A stretch of 64,000 nt of DNA from Phenylobacterium sp. (lineage in GTDB: Bacteria > Pseudomonadota > Alphaproteobacteria > Caulobacterales > Caulobacteraceae), in contig NZ_SCVD01000028.1 of NCBI RefSeq assembly GCF_004297125.1, forward strand, positions 1 to 64,000, read 5' to 3'. Shown here piece by piece: positions 24,935 through 33,277 of this stretch. The translations under genes were made by a program, and so were the position numbers. Below the pieces are notes generated by a model that searched no databases, was not told where the DNA came from, and saw only the letters and a list, made by a program, of their open reading frames with translations. Every line of letters begins with the position of its first letter. Position 1 is the first letter of the stretch.

Positions 24935-25588
24935 TCAGAGTTTGTAGACGTCGAGGGTGAGGGCGCCGGCGCGGACCTGCTCGAGGATCGCGACCTCGTC
25001 GGCGTCGCGTTGCGCGGCCGCGGGCACGGCGACGGCGGCGGCCTCCGGGCCCAGCACGACCACGCCGTCGGCGTCGCCGAACACCAGGTCGCCACGCCGG
25101 ACCACCACCTCGCCGATCCGGATCGGCTCGCCCACGGCGCCAGCGCCGTTCGGGTCCTTGATCGTCCCGCGGATGCAGACGCCGGCCGAGAAGGTCGGCA
25201 GGCCCAGCTCGATCAGCCGCAGGCTGTCGCGGACGCCGCCGGTGATCACCAAACCCGCCAGGCCCCGGGCGAGCGCCGCGGTGGCCATGATCTCACCCCA
25301 GTAGCCGAACTCCACGCCGGCGCCGGTCTCGACGACCAGCACCTCGCCGGCTTTCGCCTCCGCGAGAGCGCGGTGGATCCAGAGATTGTCGCCGGCCGGG
25401 CAGCGCACCGGCAGCGCGCGGCCGCACAGGCGCATGATCGGGTCGATGGGCTTCAGGACGGCGGGCAGCGCGCCGGCCCGGCGCGCGGCCTCGTGCAGGC
25501 TGGCGGACGACAGGCTCGCCGCGGCGGCGACCAGATCGTCCGCGCAGGCCGCGGTCGCATGGACGCGCTCCGATCGTGGATGGGTCAT
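24935..25588 (-). CDS. RraA-family aldolase, copy 3 (LigK-like)
   Basis: A 217-aa protein heading the seven-gene operon. It has the catalytic region GLVITGGVRDSLRLIELG, with the Arg-Asp pair, and VVVRRGDLVFGDADGVVVL. This version (ITGGVRD, GTIKDPNGAG) is closer in wording to established 4-carboxy-4-hydroxy-2-oxoadipate aldolases than the two paralogues at 19857 and 20510. It would yield pyruvate and oxaloacetate. The coding strand has GGGAGGCGGC before the ATG. The promoter motif ACCANNTGGAT is 62 bases upstream. Confidence 0.87.
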   Translation of the reverse strand: MTHPRSERVHATAACADDLVAAAASLSSASLHEAARRAGALPAVLKPIDPIMRLCGRALPVRCPAGDNLWIHRALAEAKAGEVLVVETGAGVEFGYWGEIMATAALARGLAGLVITGGVRDSLRLIELGLPTFSAGVCIRGTIKDPNGAGAVGEPIRIGEVVVRRGDLVFGDADGVVVLGPEAAAVAVPAAAQRDADEVAILEQVRAGALTLDVYKL

Positions 25589-25640
25589 GCCGCCTCCCGA
25601 GCCTCAGAGAAGTGCGGGTTCGCTCGCCCGCTTCGACTTT

Positions 25641-25696
25641 CTTATATGCACCACTTGGATAATTTAAAAGTCGATATTTTGCCGCCGGGAGATTTT
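25641..25696 (-). promoter_or_regulatory. AT-rich promoter region with ACCANNTGGAT motif, copy 2
   Basis: ACCACTTGGAT at 25650-25660, then TATTTTGC at 25675-25682 and CGGGAGATTT, matching the copy at 19802 in sequence and spacing. On the coding strand a TATAAG hexamer follows the motif, suggesting it overlaps the promoter of the seven-gene catabolic operon. Confidence 0.6.
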
Positions 25697-25711
25697 TGCC
25701 ATCGACGGGCG

Positions 25712-26785
25712 TCAGGCCTCCTCGGCGGCGCGACGCGCGATGATCCGGCGCATCAGCAGGCCCGCCCGGTCGCCGGTGACGCTGATCTCGTGGAAGTCGT
25801 CCGGCTCGGAGCTCCAGATCGCCTCGATGCGCTCCAACGCCTCGACGTCCTCGAGAAAGGTGTTCACGGCGCGGGTTCGGCTCGCCTCGGACAGCGCCTC
25901 GTCCTTGATCGCCACGTCCCGGGCGCTGGCCCAGAAGTAGTGGGTGGAGGTCGCCGTCTCGGGCGTGAACATGTGCAGGATCTTGAAGTGGAATTCGGCG
26001 CGCCCGCCGACCCCGCCCTCCAGGTCCTCGATGGTGGCGTGCGCCACATGGAAGGCGGGGGTCTTGAACCAGGACTCCGAGGTCCGGTTCACGCGATGGC
26101 CGAGATTGCCGATCGCAGAGCCGTAGCCGGCGTTCACCGGGTGGTCCTCCAGGCGTCGCGTGATCCGCACCGACGCCCCTGCCTCCGCCACCTCGAACGG
26201 CGCCTGGGCGTAGGCCAGGTCGCCGACCGCCTCACCGTGCAGGAACGGGAAGTGGGTGAGGTCGAGAACGTTCTCGTGCAGGCGGATGTAGTTGCACTTC
26301 ACGTGCAGGTAGCCGCCGACGTGGGTGTAGTCAGGCGCGTGGAGCCACGGGTGCTCGGGGATGGCTCCCGGGTCGGCCTGGTCCGGATCGCCCATCCAGA
26401 TCCAGACCAGCGGCGCCCGCTCGACCACCGGGAAGTTCTGGGCGCGCACCGCGCTCGGCACGAGGGCCTGGGACGGGATGCGAACGCAGGCGCCGTCGGC
26501 GCCGAAGGCCAGGCCATGGTAGCCGCAGACCACGACGTCGCCCTCAAGCTTTCCGTGCGACAGCGGGAACGAACGGTGCGGGCAGCGATTGCGGAGCGCC
26601 ACGGGCGTCCCGTCCTCGCGCCGATATAGCAGCACCTCGACGCCCAGCAGCTTCCGCGCCGTGAGCTGGCGGCCGATCTCCCCGCTGAGCCCCGCCACGT
26701 ACCATTCGCTCCGCACGAACGGCGTCGTGTGGTCCGCCAGCCGGCTTGACCTCGCCCGCTCCCCCTCCCGCATCTGTACGCGCAT
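25712..26785 (-). CDS. Rieske non-heme iron oxygenase, VanA-like
   Basis: A 357-aa oxygenase subunit of vanillate O-demethylase size. Rieske ligands are CPHRSFPLSHG and CGYHGLAFG; the iron site is HENVLDLTHFPFLH (Asp and two His). The start is ATG 26785 after GGGAGG. VanA-type enzymes demethylate methoxylated aromatic acids with electrons from VanB, which is missing here. The gene forms its own transcription unit, divergent from a related Rieske gene at 26909, with the shared operator-like motif in between. It differs clearly in sequence from both other Rieske proteins, so it probably handles another substrate or position. Confidence 0.9.
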   Translation of the reverse strand: MRVQMREGERARSSRLADHTTPFVRSEWYVAGLSGEIGRQLTARKLLGVEVLLYRREDGTPVALRNRCPHRSFPLSHGKLEGDVVVCGYHGLAFGADGACVRIPSQALVPSAVRAQNFPVVERAPLVWIWMGDPDQADPGAIPEHPWLHAPDYTHVGGYLHVKCNYIRLHENVLDLTHFPFLHGEAVGDLAYAQAPFEVAEAGASVRITRRLEDHPVNAGYGSAIGNLGHRVNRTSESWFKTPAFHVAHATIEDLEGGVGGRAEFHFKILHMFTPETATSTHYFWASARDVAIKDEALSEASRTRAVNTFLEDVEALERIEAIWSSEPDDFHEISVTGDRAGLLMRRIIARRAAEEA

Positions 26786-26820
26786 CCCGACCTCCCTGTC
26801 GTTTTATCGTTGCGAAAAAT

Positions 26821-26840
26821 ATTGACCATGTGGATTAGTT
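26821..26840. promoter_or_regulatory. Divergent promoter region with ACCANNTGGAT motif, copy 3
   Basis: ATTGACCATGTGGATTAG contains ACCATGTGGAT at 26825-26835. It lies 39 bases from the start of the leftward Rieske gene and 73 bases from that of the rightward one, so one site could control both. The core CCANNTGG is palindromic. Confidence 0.6.
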
Positions 26841-26908
26841 TTTCAATGATCAACAGACCGAGCGGGTCGTCTCGGCCCTGAAAAACAATATCGAGCGGGG
26901 AGGCCCCA

Positions 26909-27973
26909 ATGGCCGAAATGGCGCCTTGGGCGGCGAACGCCTGGTACGTGGCGTGCACGCCAGACGAGATCGACGCCAAGCCGCTGGGTCGGCAGATCTG
27001 CGGCGAGCGGATGGTGTTCTTCCGGCCCCGCGCCGGCGCCGTGGCGGCGCTGGAGGACTTCTGCCCGCATCGGGGGGCGCCGCTGTCGCTTGGCTTCGTC
27101 GAGGACGGCGATCTGGTGTGCGGCTACCACGGCCTGGCGGTCGACTGCGCCGGCCGCGCGGCGCGCATGCCGTCTCAGCGCGTGTCGGGCTTCCCGCCGA
27201 CCCGCGCCTTTCCGGTTGTCGAGCGCTACGGCTTCATCTGGGTCTGGCCGGGCGACCCGGCCCTGGCCGACCCGGCCGGCCTGCCCGACCTGCCCTGGGC
27301 CGAGAGCCCGGACTGGGTCTACGCGGGCGGACTCTACAACATCGCCTGCGACTACCGGCTGATGATCGACAACCTCATGGACCTGACCCACGAGACCTAT
27401 GTCCACGCCACCAGCGTCGGCCAGAAGGAGATCGACGAGGCGCCCGTGGAGACGCGGGTCGAGGGGGACGAGGTGGTCACCAGCCGGCTGATGCCCAACA
27501 TTCCAGCCCCTCCTCTCTGGCGGCAGGGACTGATCGACGCCGGCCTCCCGGGCGACGCGCCGGTGGATCGCTGGCAGGTCTGCCGGTTCTCTCCCCCCAG
27601 CCACGTGATGATCGATGTGGGGGTGGCGCTTGCGGGACGCGGCGGTCCGGAGGCGGACCTCGGCGACAAGGTCTTCAGCATCGTCGTGGACTTCATCACA
27701 CCCGAGACGCCTGCGTCGCACTGGTACTTCTGGGGCGCCGCCTCGCGAAACGTCGGCAGGCCCGACCTGGTGGCCGCGCGACGCGAAGCCCAGGGCAAGG
27801 TCTTCGCCGAGGACCGCGCGATGCTGGAGCGACAGCAGCGGAACCTCGACGCCCATCCCGGCCGGCGGCTCCTGAAGCTGAACATCGACGCGGGAGGCGT
27901 CCATTCGCGCCGGATCATCGATCGCCTGATCGCGGCGGAAGCGTCGGCGACGTCCGCGAGCAGCGCCGCCTAG
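26909..27973 (+). CDS. Rieske non-heme iron oxygenase, VanA-like (second)
   Basis: A 354-aa protein. Rieske ligands CPHRGAPLSLG and CGYHGLAVD; iron site DNLMDLTHETYVH with Asp and two His, exactly in the vanillate-demethylase pattern. GGGGAGG lies about six bases before the ATG. The N-terminus (WAANAWYVACTPDEI) and the end of the catalytic domain (FSPPSHVMIDVGVALAGRGG) also follow the vanillate O-demethylase oxygenase group. It is followed 68 bases later by an acyl-CoA synthetase gene on the same strand. Electron-transfer partner not present in the window. Confidence 0.9.
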   Translation: MAEMAPWAANAWYVACTPDEIDAKPLGRQICGERMVFFRPRAGAVAALEDFCPHRGAPLSLGFVEDGDLVCGYHGLAVDCAGRAARMPSQRVSGFPPTRAFPVVERYGFIWVWPGDPALADPAGLPDLPWAESPDWVYAGGLYNIACDYRLMIDNLMDLTHETYVHATSVGQKEIDEAPVETRVEGDEVVTSRLMPNIPAPPLWRQGLIDAGLPGDAPVDRWQVCRFSPPSHVMIDVGVALAGRGGPEADLGDKVFSIVVDFITPETPASHWYFWGAASRNVGRPDLVAARREAQGKVFAEDRAMLERQQRNLDAHPGRRLLKLNIDAGGVHSRRIIDRLIAAEASATSASSAA

Positions 27974-28041
27974 TTGGCGAGCGCGCCTGCGTGGTGTCGT
28001 CTGGCGATCCACGGCCAGGTGAGGATCGGAAGGAGTTGGAC

Positions 28042-29646
28042 GTGTTCTCCACTGAAACCCAGACGCTGGTCGACCGCACGCGCGGCCGGCTGGTCAGCGA
28101 CATCGTACGCCTGCAGGCCCGCCGGACGCCGGCGAAGACCGCCCTGGTCTACGAGGGCCACCGCGACACCTACGCCGAGCTCGACCGCCTGGTCGACCGG
28201 ACCGCCAACGCCCTGCGCGCCCGTGGCGTGACCGAAGGCGACCGCGTCGCCGTCTTCTCGCACAACAACCGGGCCTATGTGGTCCTGCGCTTTGCGATCA
28301 TCCGCGCCGGCGCTGTCTTCACGCCGATCAACTTCATGCTGGGCGCCGCGGAGGTCGCCTACATTCTGGAGCATGCGGGCGCCCGGGCCGTGGTCGCCGA
28401 GGACGCGCTCGCCGCCATCTGCGAGGAGGCGTTCGCCCTGATGGCGTCGCCGCCCACCCTGAAGGCCTATGTGCGACATGCGGACGTCGCCGCGCCGGCC
28501 GGTTGGGCCGACGCCGACGCCTGGCTCGACCACATCGACGCCAGTCCCCTTCGCTCGAACCGCGGCGAGGACGACCCGGTCCAGCTCATGTACACGAGCG
28601 GCACGGAGTCCCGGCCGAAGGGCGCGCTGCTGAGCTCGCGATGCCTCATGGCCCAGTACGTCAGCTGCATCGTCGATGGCGGCATGGACGCCGCCGACGT
28701 GGAACTCCACTGCCTGCCGCTCTACCACTGCGCCCAGCTGGACTGTTTCCTGAGCGTCGACCTCTATCTCGGCGCCACCAGCATCCTGCTTCGGGCGCCC
28801 GATCCCGCCGCGATGCTGGCGACGATCGAGACCGAACGGGTCACCAAACTGTTCTGCCCGCCGACCGTCTGGATTTCGCTGCTGCGCCACCCGGACTTCG
28901 AGCGGCGCGACCTCTCCTCGCTGGTCAAGGGCTACTACGGCGCCTCGATCATGCCGACGGCGATCATCGAGGAACTGCTGCGACGCCTGCCGGGCCTTCG
29001 CCTCTGGAACTTCTACGGCCAGACCGAGATGGCGCCGATGGCCACCGTCCTGAAGCCGCAGGACCAGCTGCGCAAGCTCGGCTCGGCCGGCGTCCCGGCC
29101 ATCAATGTCGAGACCCGCATCGTCGACGACGACGACAACGACGTTCCCCTGGGCGAGGTGGGCGAGATCGTCCACCGCAGTCCCCAGGCGATGCTGGGCT
29201 ACCACGACGACGATGCGAAGACCGCCGACGCGTTCCGCAACGGCTGGTTCCACAGCGGCGATCTCGGCCGCCTGGACGAGGACGGCTACCTCTACGTCGT
29301 CGATCGCAAGAAGGACATGATCAAGACCGGCGGCGAGAACGTCGCCAGCCGCGAGATCGAGGAGGTGCTCTTCGCCCATCCTCGCGTCGCCGAGGCGGCA
29401 GTGTTCGGCGTCCCCCACGAGCGCTGGATCGAAGCGGTGACCGCCGTCGTCGTGGCACGCTCCGGCGAAGCGCTGGAGGCGGACGAGCTCGAGGCTCATT
29501 GTCGTGACAACCTCGCCGGCTACAAGCGGCCGAAGCGGATCGTCGTGGTGGAGGCGCTGCCGAAGAACGCCAGCGGCAAGATCCTGAAACGTGAACTCCG
29601 CGATCGCTTCGCTGCCGTCACGCCGACCTCCGCAGGGCCATCCTAG
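28042..29646 (+). CDS. AMP-binding acyl/aryl-CoA synthetase
   Basis: A 534-aa member of the ANL superfamily. GTG 28042 follows GGAAGGAG with six bases spacing. Motifs: MYTSGTESRPKGALLSS (phosphate-binding P-loop, with Glu in the usual T/S-rich part), NFYGQTEMAP (A5), GWFHSGDLGRLDEDGYLYVVDR with the hinge DRKKDMIKTGGENV (A7/A8) and the catalytic Lys in PKNASGKILKRELR (A10). It activates a carboxylic acid to its CoA thioester. In this cluster a (hydroxy/methoxy)cinnamate or other aromatic acid is a sensible substrate, the first step of side-chain shortening, but a fatty acid cannot be excluded. It converges with the hydrolase gene, overlapping at their stops. Confidence 0.9.
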   Translation: MFSTETQTLVDRTRGRLVSDIVRLQARRTPAKTALVYEGHRDTYAELDRLVDRTANALRARGVTEGDRVAVFSHNNRAYVVLRFAIIRAGAVFTPINFMLGAAEVAYILEHAGARAVVAEDALAAICEEAFALMASPPTLKAYVRHADVAAPAGWADADAWLDHIDASPLRSNRGEDDPVQLMYTSGTESRPKGALLSSRCLMAQYVSCIVDGGMDAADVELHCLPLYHCAQLDCFLSVDLYLGATSILLRAPDPAAMLATIETERVTKLFCPPTVWISLLRHPDFERRDLSSLVKGYYGASIMPTAIIEELLRRLPGLRLWNFYGQTEMAPMATVLKPQDQLRKLGSAGVPAINVETRIVDDDDNDVPLGEVGEIVHRSPQAMLGYHDDDAKTADAFRNGWFHSGDLGRLDEDGYLYVVDRKKDMIKTGGENVASREIEEVLFAHPRVAEAAVFGVPHERWIEAVTAVVVARSGEALEADELEAHCRDNLAGYKRPKRIVVVEALPKNASGKILKRELRDRFAAVTPTSAGPS

Positions 29647-30617
29647 GCTGGCGACCCGGCGGCCGGTGCGGCCTCGAGGAACGCGCGAACCTCCGCGCGC
29701 ACCTGTTCCCCGCGCCCGACCAGGAGGTGTCCGCCGGTGTCGTAGACGACCAGGCGTGCGCCGGGGATCCGACCCGCTGCGTGGCGGGCGGCCGGCAGGG
29801 TGTTGAAGAGATCGTCCCGGGCCGAGACGATCAGGGTCGGCGCCGAGATCCGCTCCAGCGGCAGCTCGTGCAGGTCCGGCGTGCTGTCCACATTGATGCC
29901 GCGATAGCGCAGCGACAGGGGCTCGACGCTTCGGGCGATCTCCATGACGCGCGCCCTCTCGGCGGGCGATGCGCCGGCGACCAGATCCGGCCGGACCCCC
30001 AGGAAGCGGACGAGGACGGACGGCGCCATCTTCATCGCGGCCCACCATGCGAAATCGCCGCCGGCGTTCACCGCCCAGAAGGCGAACCGGCTGCCGCGGC
30101 TGGGCTCGATCGCCACGGGGCTCTCCGGCGCGTAGAGGCCGGGGACGATGAGGATCAGGGCCGCGACCCGCTCGGGCCGCCGCAGCGCCAGCTCCACAGC
30201 CGACCGGGCGCCCGCCGAGACGCCGAGGACCACCGCCCGAGGGATCCCGAGCGCCTCGAGCAGGCCCGCGTGGGCTTCGGCCTGCGCGGCGGGCGACGCG
30301 TCCGACGGAACGGGGGTGCGCAGGTAGCCGAACCGCGACGGGGCGACGACGCGACCGGCCGCGCCGACCAGTTCGGCGGCGTTGGCGAGGCCCTGGTCGA
30401 AGCCGCCGCCGGCGCCGTGGATCGACAGCAGCACCGGGCCGGCGCCGTGGTCGGCGTACTCGATCGGCTGGCTGGCCAGGCTCATCACCCGGCTTCCCTG
30501 GCGTACGCTCTTCCGGGCGCGGCCAAGGTCCGTCCGAAAGCGCCAGGCGACGCCGCCAAGCGCCGCGGCCGCTACCGCTGCGAGACCGCCGCCGATCAGC
30601 GCCTTGCGCCGCGTCAT
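29643..30617 (-). CDS. Alpha/beta hydrolase with twin-arginine-like export signal
   Basis: A 324-aa hydrolase. The N-terminus RRKALIGGGLAAVAAAALGG is a short Arg-Arg/hydrophobic signal resembling a Tat or anchor sequence. The oxyanion region is LLSIHGAGGGFDQG, the nucleophile elbow VLGVSAGARSAVEL (GxSxG), and the distal His is in VYDTGGHLLVG. Asp of the triad probably lies in SARDDLFN. Esterase, C-C hydrolase or haloalkane-type roles are possible; the aromatic cluster next to it suggests an esterase for a plant-derived substrate, but it lies on the opposite strand. GGAGAG precedes the ATG. Confidence 0.8.
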   Translation of the reverse strand: MTRRKALIGGGLAAVAAAALGGVAWRFRTDLGRARKSVRQGSRVMSLASQPIEYADHGAGPVLLSIHGAGGGFDQGLANAAELVGAAGRVVAPSRFGYLRTPVPSDASPAAQAEAHAGLLEALGIPRAVVLGVSAGARSAVELALRRPERVAALILIVPGLYAPESPVAIEPSRGSRFAFWAVNAGGDFAWWAAMKMAPSVLVRFLGVRPDLVAGASPAERARVMEIARSVEPLSLRYRGINVDSTPDLHELPLERISAPTLIVSARDDLFNTLPAARHAAGRIPGARLVVYDTGGHLLVGRGEQVRAEVRAFLEAAPAAGSPA

Positions 30618-30681
30618 CGTAGACTCTCCATGGAACCGGCATGCCCCGGCCTGGGCTGCGCTCGGATAGGCCTGCTCCGTC

Positions 30682-31419
30682 CTATCCGCGCGTCTCCTGG
30701 GTTCGCGCGCCCCGTTGCCTCACCTGGATGCTTTGCAGGTAGCGCAGGATCGCCTCGACTTCCGGCGGCGCGAACCGGAACTCGGGCATCTCCGGGTGGC
30801 CCGTGAGAATCCCCTCCGCGAGGGCCTCGCCCAGCGCCTCCACGTCGTAGCGTTGCGAGAGGTCGCGGAAGGCCGGCGCCCCGGGCCGGGGGCTCTCGTC
30901 CGAGCGCCCGACCGCATGGCAGAGGCCGCAGTTGCGGACCACGAGGGCGCGGCCGAGCGCGAGCGTCGGTTCGGCGACGCTGCGGGCTTCATCCGCTTGC
31001 GCGGAGGCGGGCATGGGAGCCCTGAGAGGCCCGTTCTGCGCGTGCGAGGGGGGCTCGGCGCGTCCGCGCGAGCCGGCGTCTCGTTCGCCGAGGCTCTCGA
31101 CATAGGCCACGACGTCATCGACCTGCTGGGCGCTCAACGCGACCGGCGCCATCCCGTAGTGGCCCTGACGCGTCAGGACCTCGACCCGGCCGTCGAGCCC
31201 CGCCGTATGCTGCATTTCCCGGCTCGCGAACGCAGGCGCCCGCGGTTGCGGGCTGACGCCGCCCGGCTCGACCGCATGGCACGCTGCGCAGAGCCGGAGC
31301 GCCACCTCGTGGCCGCGCCCGGCGGGCGTCGGCGCGGCTTCGTGTTGCGCCCCGAGGACAGCGCAGCCGCCCAAGGCCAGGCACAGGAACGAAACGGAAA
31401 GCAAGGAGCACGTTCGCAT
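30682..31419 (-). CDS. Diheme cytochrome c lipoprotein
   Basis: A 245-aa exported protein with lipobox LGGC after a hydrophobic signal, so probably a membrane-anchored periplasmic cytochrome. Two c-type heme motifs, CAACH and CGLCH, occur in two similar cytochrome c domains joined by a Pro/Ser/Ala-rich linker of about 40 residues. Distal Met candidates are in HYGMAPV and TGHPEMPEFRF. The arrangement fits an electron carrier to a terminal oxidase or the acceptor of a periplasmic dehydrogenase. It precedes the hydrolase gene on the same strand by 65 bases. A ribosome site (GGGAGAGG) supports the start. Confidence 0.85.
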   Translation of the reverse strand: MRTCSLLSVSFLCLALGGCAVLGAQHEAAPTPAGRGHEVALRLCAACHAVEPGGVSPQPRAPAFASREMQHTAGLDGRVEVLTRQGHYGMAPVALSAQQVDDVVAYVESLGERDAGSRGRAEPPSHAQNGPLRAPMPASAQADEARSVAEPTLALGRALVVRNCGLCHAVGRSDESPRPGAPAFRDLSQRYDVEALGEALAEGILTGHPEMPEFRFAPPEVEAILRYLQSIQVRQRGARTQETRG

Positions 31420-31540
31420 GGACCTCTCCCTGTCGGGGTAGCCTCGGCAAGATTCCGCGTCCGCGCGGGGCCGGACAATTGCAGCCCGCCCCGACCGGGA
31501 TCCGGCCGGGACGGGCGGGTCACCGGTTCGGAGTCGGGGA

Positions 31541-32002
31541 CTATTGCGATTGAATCTCGATGGTCTTGGCCTCGACGCCGGCGCGCTTGGGGATGGCGAT
31601 GGTCAGCACGCCGTTCTTCATGGTGGCGTCGATCTTGGAGCCATCCGCGCTGCGCGGCAGGTAGATCGAGCGCGAGAACCGGCCGAAGCTGCGTTCCGTG
31701 AGACGCATGGCGCCCTCGGTCTTCTCGCGGGTCTCCGACTTCTCGCCGCTCACGGTGAGCACCTCGTCCTCCGCCGTGATCTGGATCTGGTCGCGGGTGA
31801 GGCCCGGCACTTCGAGCGTGACCTTGAGACCGGCCTTGGTCTCGGCCACGTCCATGCTGGGCGCGAAATGGGTTTCGGTGAGGGCGTTGAAGCCGTCGCC
31901 GAGCTCGTCAAAGAAGCGGTTGAACTCCCGCTGCAGCGGGGCGAACGCGTGCTTGGCGTTGCGTTGCAGGGCCGGCACGAAGTCCTGGGGGGTGGTAGTC
32001 AT
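31541..32002 (-). CDS. Hsp20/alpha-crystallin small heat shock protein
   Basis: A 153-aa small heat-shock protein. The alpha-crystallin domain (about 50-140) holds LKVTLEVPGLTRDQIQITAEDEVLTV, GAMRLTERSFGRFSRSIYLP and the C-terminal VLTIAIPKRAG (L-x-I-x-I type end, GVLTI). N-terminal region FDELGDGFNALTE is shared with the paralogue at 51062, which is 45-50% similar by eye. Holdase chaperone for unfolded proteins, cytoplasmic. AAGGAGG precedes the ATG. A degenerate FNR/FixK box lies 53 bases upstream, in line with the stress regulon. Confidence 0.93.
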   Translation of the reverse strand: MTTTPQDFVPALQRNAKHAFAPLQREFNRFFDELGDGFNALTETHFAPSMDVAETKAGLKVTLEVPGLTRDQIQITAEDEVLTVSGEKSETREKTEGAMRLTERSFGRFSRSIYLPRSADGSKIDATMKNGVLTIAIPKRAGVEAKTIEIQSQ

Positions 32003-32055
32003 GGGAGCCTCCTTGGCTGACGTCGGCAGCTAAGCCGCCGCGACGCCGCTGCGCC

Positions 32056-32069
32056 TTGCGCGAGGTCAA
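32056..32069. promoter_or_regulatory. FNR/FixK-type box, one mismatch, before Hsp20
   Basis: TTGCGCGAGGTCAA differs from TTGA-N6-TCAA in one base and is 53 bases from the Hsp20 start, the same distance as exact boxes before other genes of this island. Confidence 0.45.
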
Positions 32070-32130
32070 AGTTTCGGAAGGTTCGGCGCAGGCTTCCGCG
32101 CACGAGAACGACCGAGCGCGGGCGGAGCGA

Positions 32131-32946
32131 CTACCGATGGACATCGGCCGCGGCTGGCCACAGGGGCTCGGCGCCCGGACGCACGCCGCCTTCCATGAGC
32201 CGGGTCCAGACATCCTCCGGGGTCTTCGCGAACCGGAGCAGCGCCAGGTCGGACGCCGAGATCATTCCCGCCTTCGCCAGGCCGTCGAAGTTGATGACCT
32301 CGCGCCAGTAGGCCTCGTCGAACAGCACGATGGGGATCGGCGGCGACTTGCGCGTCTGGCGAAGCGTCAGGAGCTCGAACAGCTCGTCCAGGGTGCCGAA
32401 GCCACCGGGGAAGATCACCAGTCCATTGGCGCGCATCGCAAGGTGCATCTTGCGCATGGCGAAGTAGTGGAAGCGGAAGGTCAGCTCCGGCGTCGAATAG
32501 GCGTTCGGCTGCTGCTCTTCCGGCAAGCTGATGTTGAAGCCGATCGACACGGCCCCGACGTCCGCGGCGCCGCGATTGGCCGCCTCCATGATCCCGGGGC
32601 CTCCGCCCGTGGCGATCACGTTGTGGCGCTTGCCGCCGGCGTCGAGCATCGCCCCGCCTTGCCGCGACGCCAGGGTCCCGAAGGCCCGCGCCGCCGCGTA
32701 CCAGCGCCGGTGATCCTCAGGGCCGTCCTCCCGGATCCGCGCGCTGCCGAACACCACGAGGGTGGACGACACGCCATAGGCCCGGAGGATGTCGTCGGCC
32801 TTGGCGAACTCCAGCATGAAGCGCGTGCCGCGCATCGATCCCCGCAGCAGGAAATCCGCGTCGAGGGCGGCCAGCCGGTAGGAGGGCGACGCGAGCTGCG
32901 CGGCGTTCGCCGGCGCTGGCGTGGAGGGGCGGATCGCCTGAGACAT
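32131..32946 (-). CDS. LOG family protein (TIGR00730-type nucleoside phosphate hydrolase)
   Basis: A 271-aa protein with the LOG motifs GGGPGIMEAANRGA and PGGFGTLDELFELLTL, which bind and cleave the N-glycosidic bond of nucleoside monophosphates. The bacterial role is unclear beyond cytokinin-type AMP hydrolysis or nucleotide stress response. The N-terminal 40 residues are variable and disordered. I prefer ATG 32946, with GGCGGGAG upstream, over a TTG at 32967 in the same frame. The gene downstream of a small ORF at 32964 shares its direction. Commonly found in this kind of universal-stress gene island. Confidence 0.88.
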   Translation of the reverse strand: MSQAIRPSTPAPANAAQLASPSYRLAALDADFLLRGSMRGTRFMLEFAKADDILRAYGVSSTLVVFGSARIREDGPEDHRRWYAAARAFGTLASRQGGAMLDAGGKRHNVIATGGGPGIMEAANRGAADVGAVSIGFNISLPEEQQPNAYSTPELTFRFHYFAMRKMHLAMRANGLVIFPGGFGTLDELFELLTLRQTRKSPPIPIVLFDEAYWREVINFDGLAKAGMISASDLALLRFAKTPEDVWTRLMEGGVRPGAEPLWPAAADVHR

Positions 32947-32963
32947 GGCGGACGGCTCCCGCC

Positions 32964-33209
32964 TCAATGGGCGCGATGGACCGAGAGTTCGGCCTCACGC
33001 GGCAGGCCATAGGCCCGCTGGCACGCCGGCAGGCGGGTCGCCATGCGGGTCGCCTCGCGCATGGAGGTGAAGGCGGTCGCCGCTTCCGGGTCCCCGACCC
33101 AGATCGCGCGGCCGGCCGGCATCACGAGCAGGTAGCTCTCCGCGTCGGACCCCTGATCGGTTCGGGCGACCACGGCGGGGTTGGAAGTGAAGGCGCTGGA
33201 AGTGAGCAT
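32964..33209 (-). CDS. Small hypothetical protein, 81 aa
   Basis: Not recognised. The gene has a start with GGGAG seven bases upstream and lies immediately before the LOG gene, 17 bases apart, on the same strand. The protein contains SYLLVMPAGRAIWVGDPEAA followed by AFTSMREATRMATRLP, resembling short helix/beta proteins that use one compact alpha/beta domain. No membrane helix or signal. Conserved-looking composition and position suggest a true gene of the stress island. Confidence 0.65.
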   Translation of the reverse strand: MLTSSAFTSNPAVVARTDQGSDAESYLLVMPAGRAIWVGDPEAATAFTSMREATRMATRLPACQRAYGLPREAELSVHRAH

Positions 33210-33277
33210 TGCGATCTCCCGATCTGTGACGGGGAGCTAACCCCTCCGCGCCAAGCCCGGCCATTCGGGAGCCTTCC

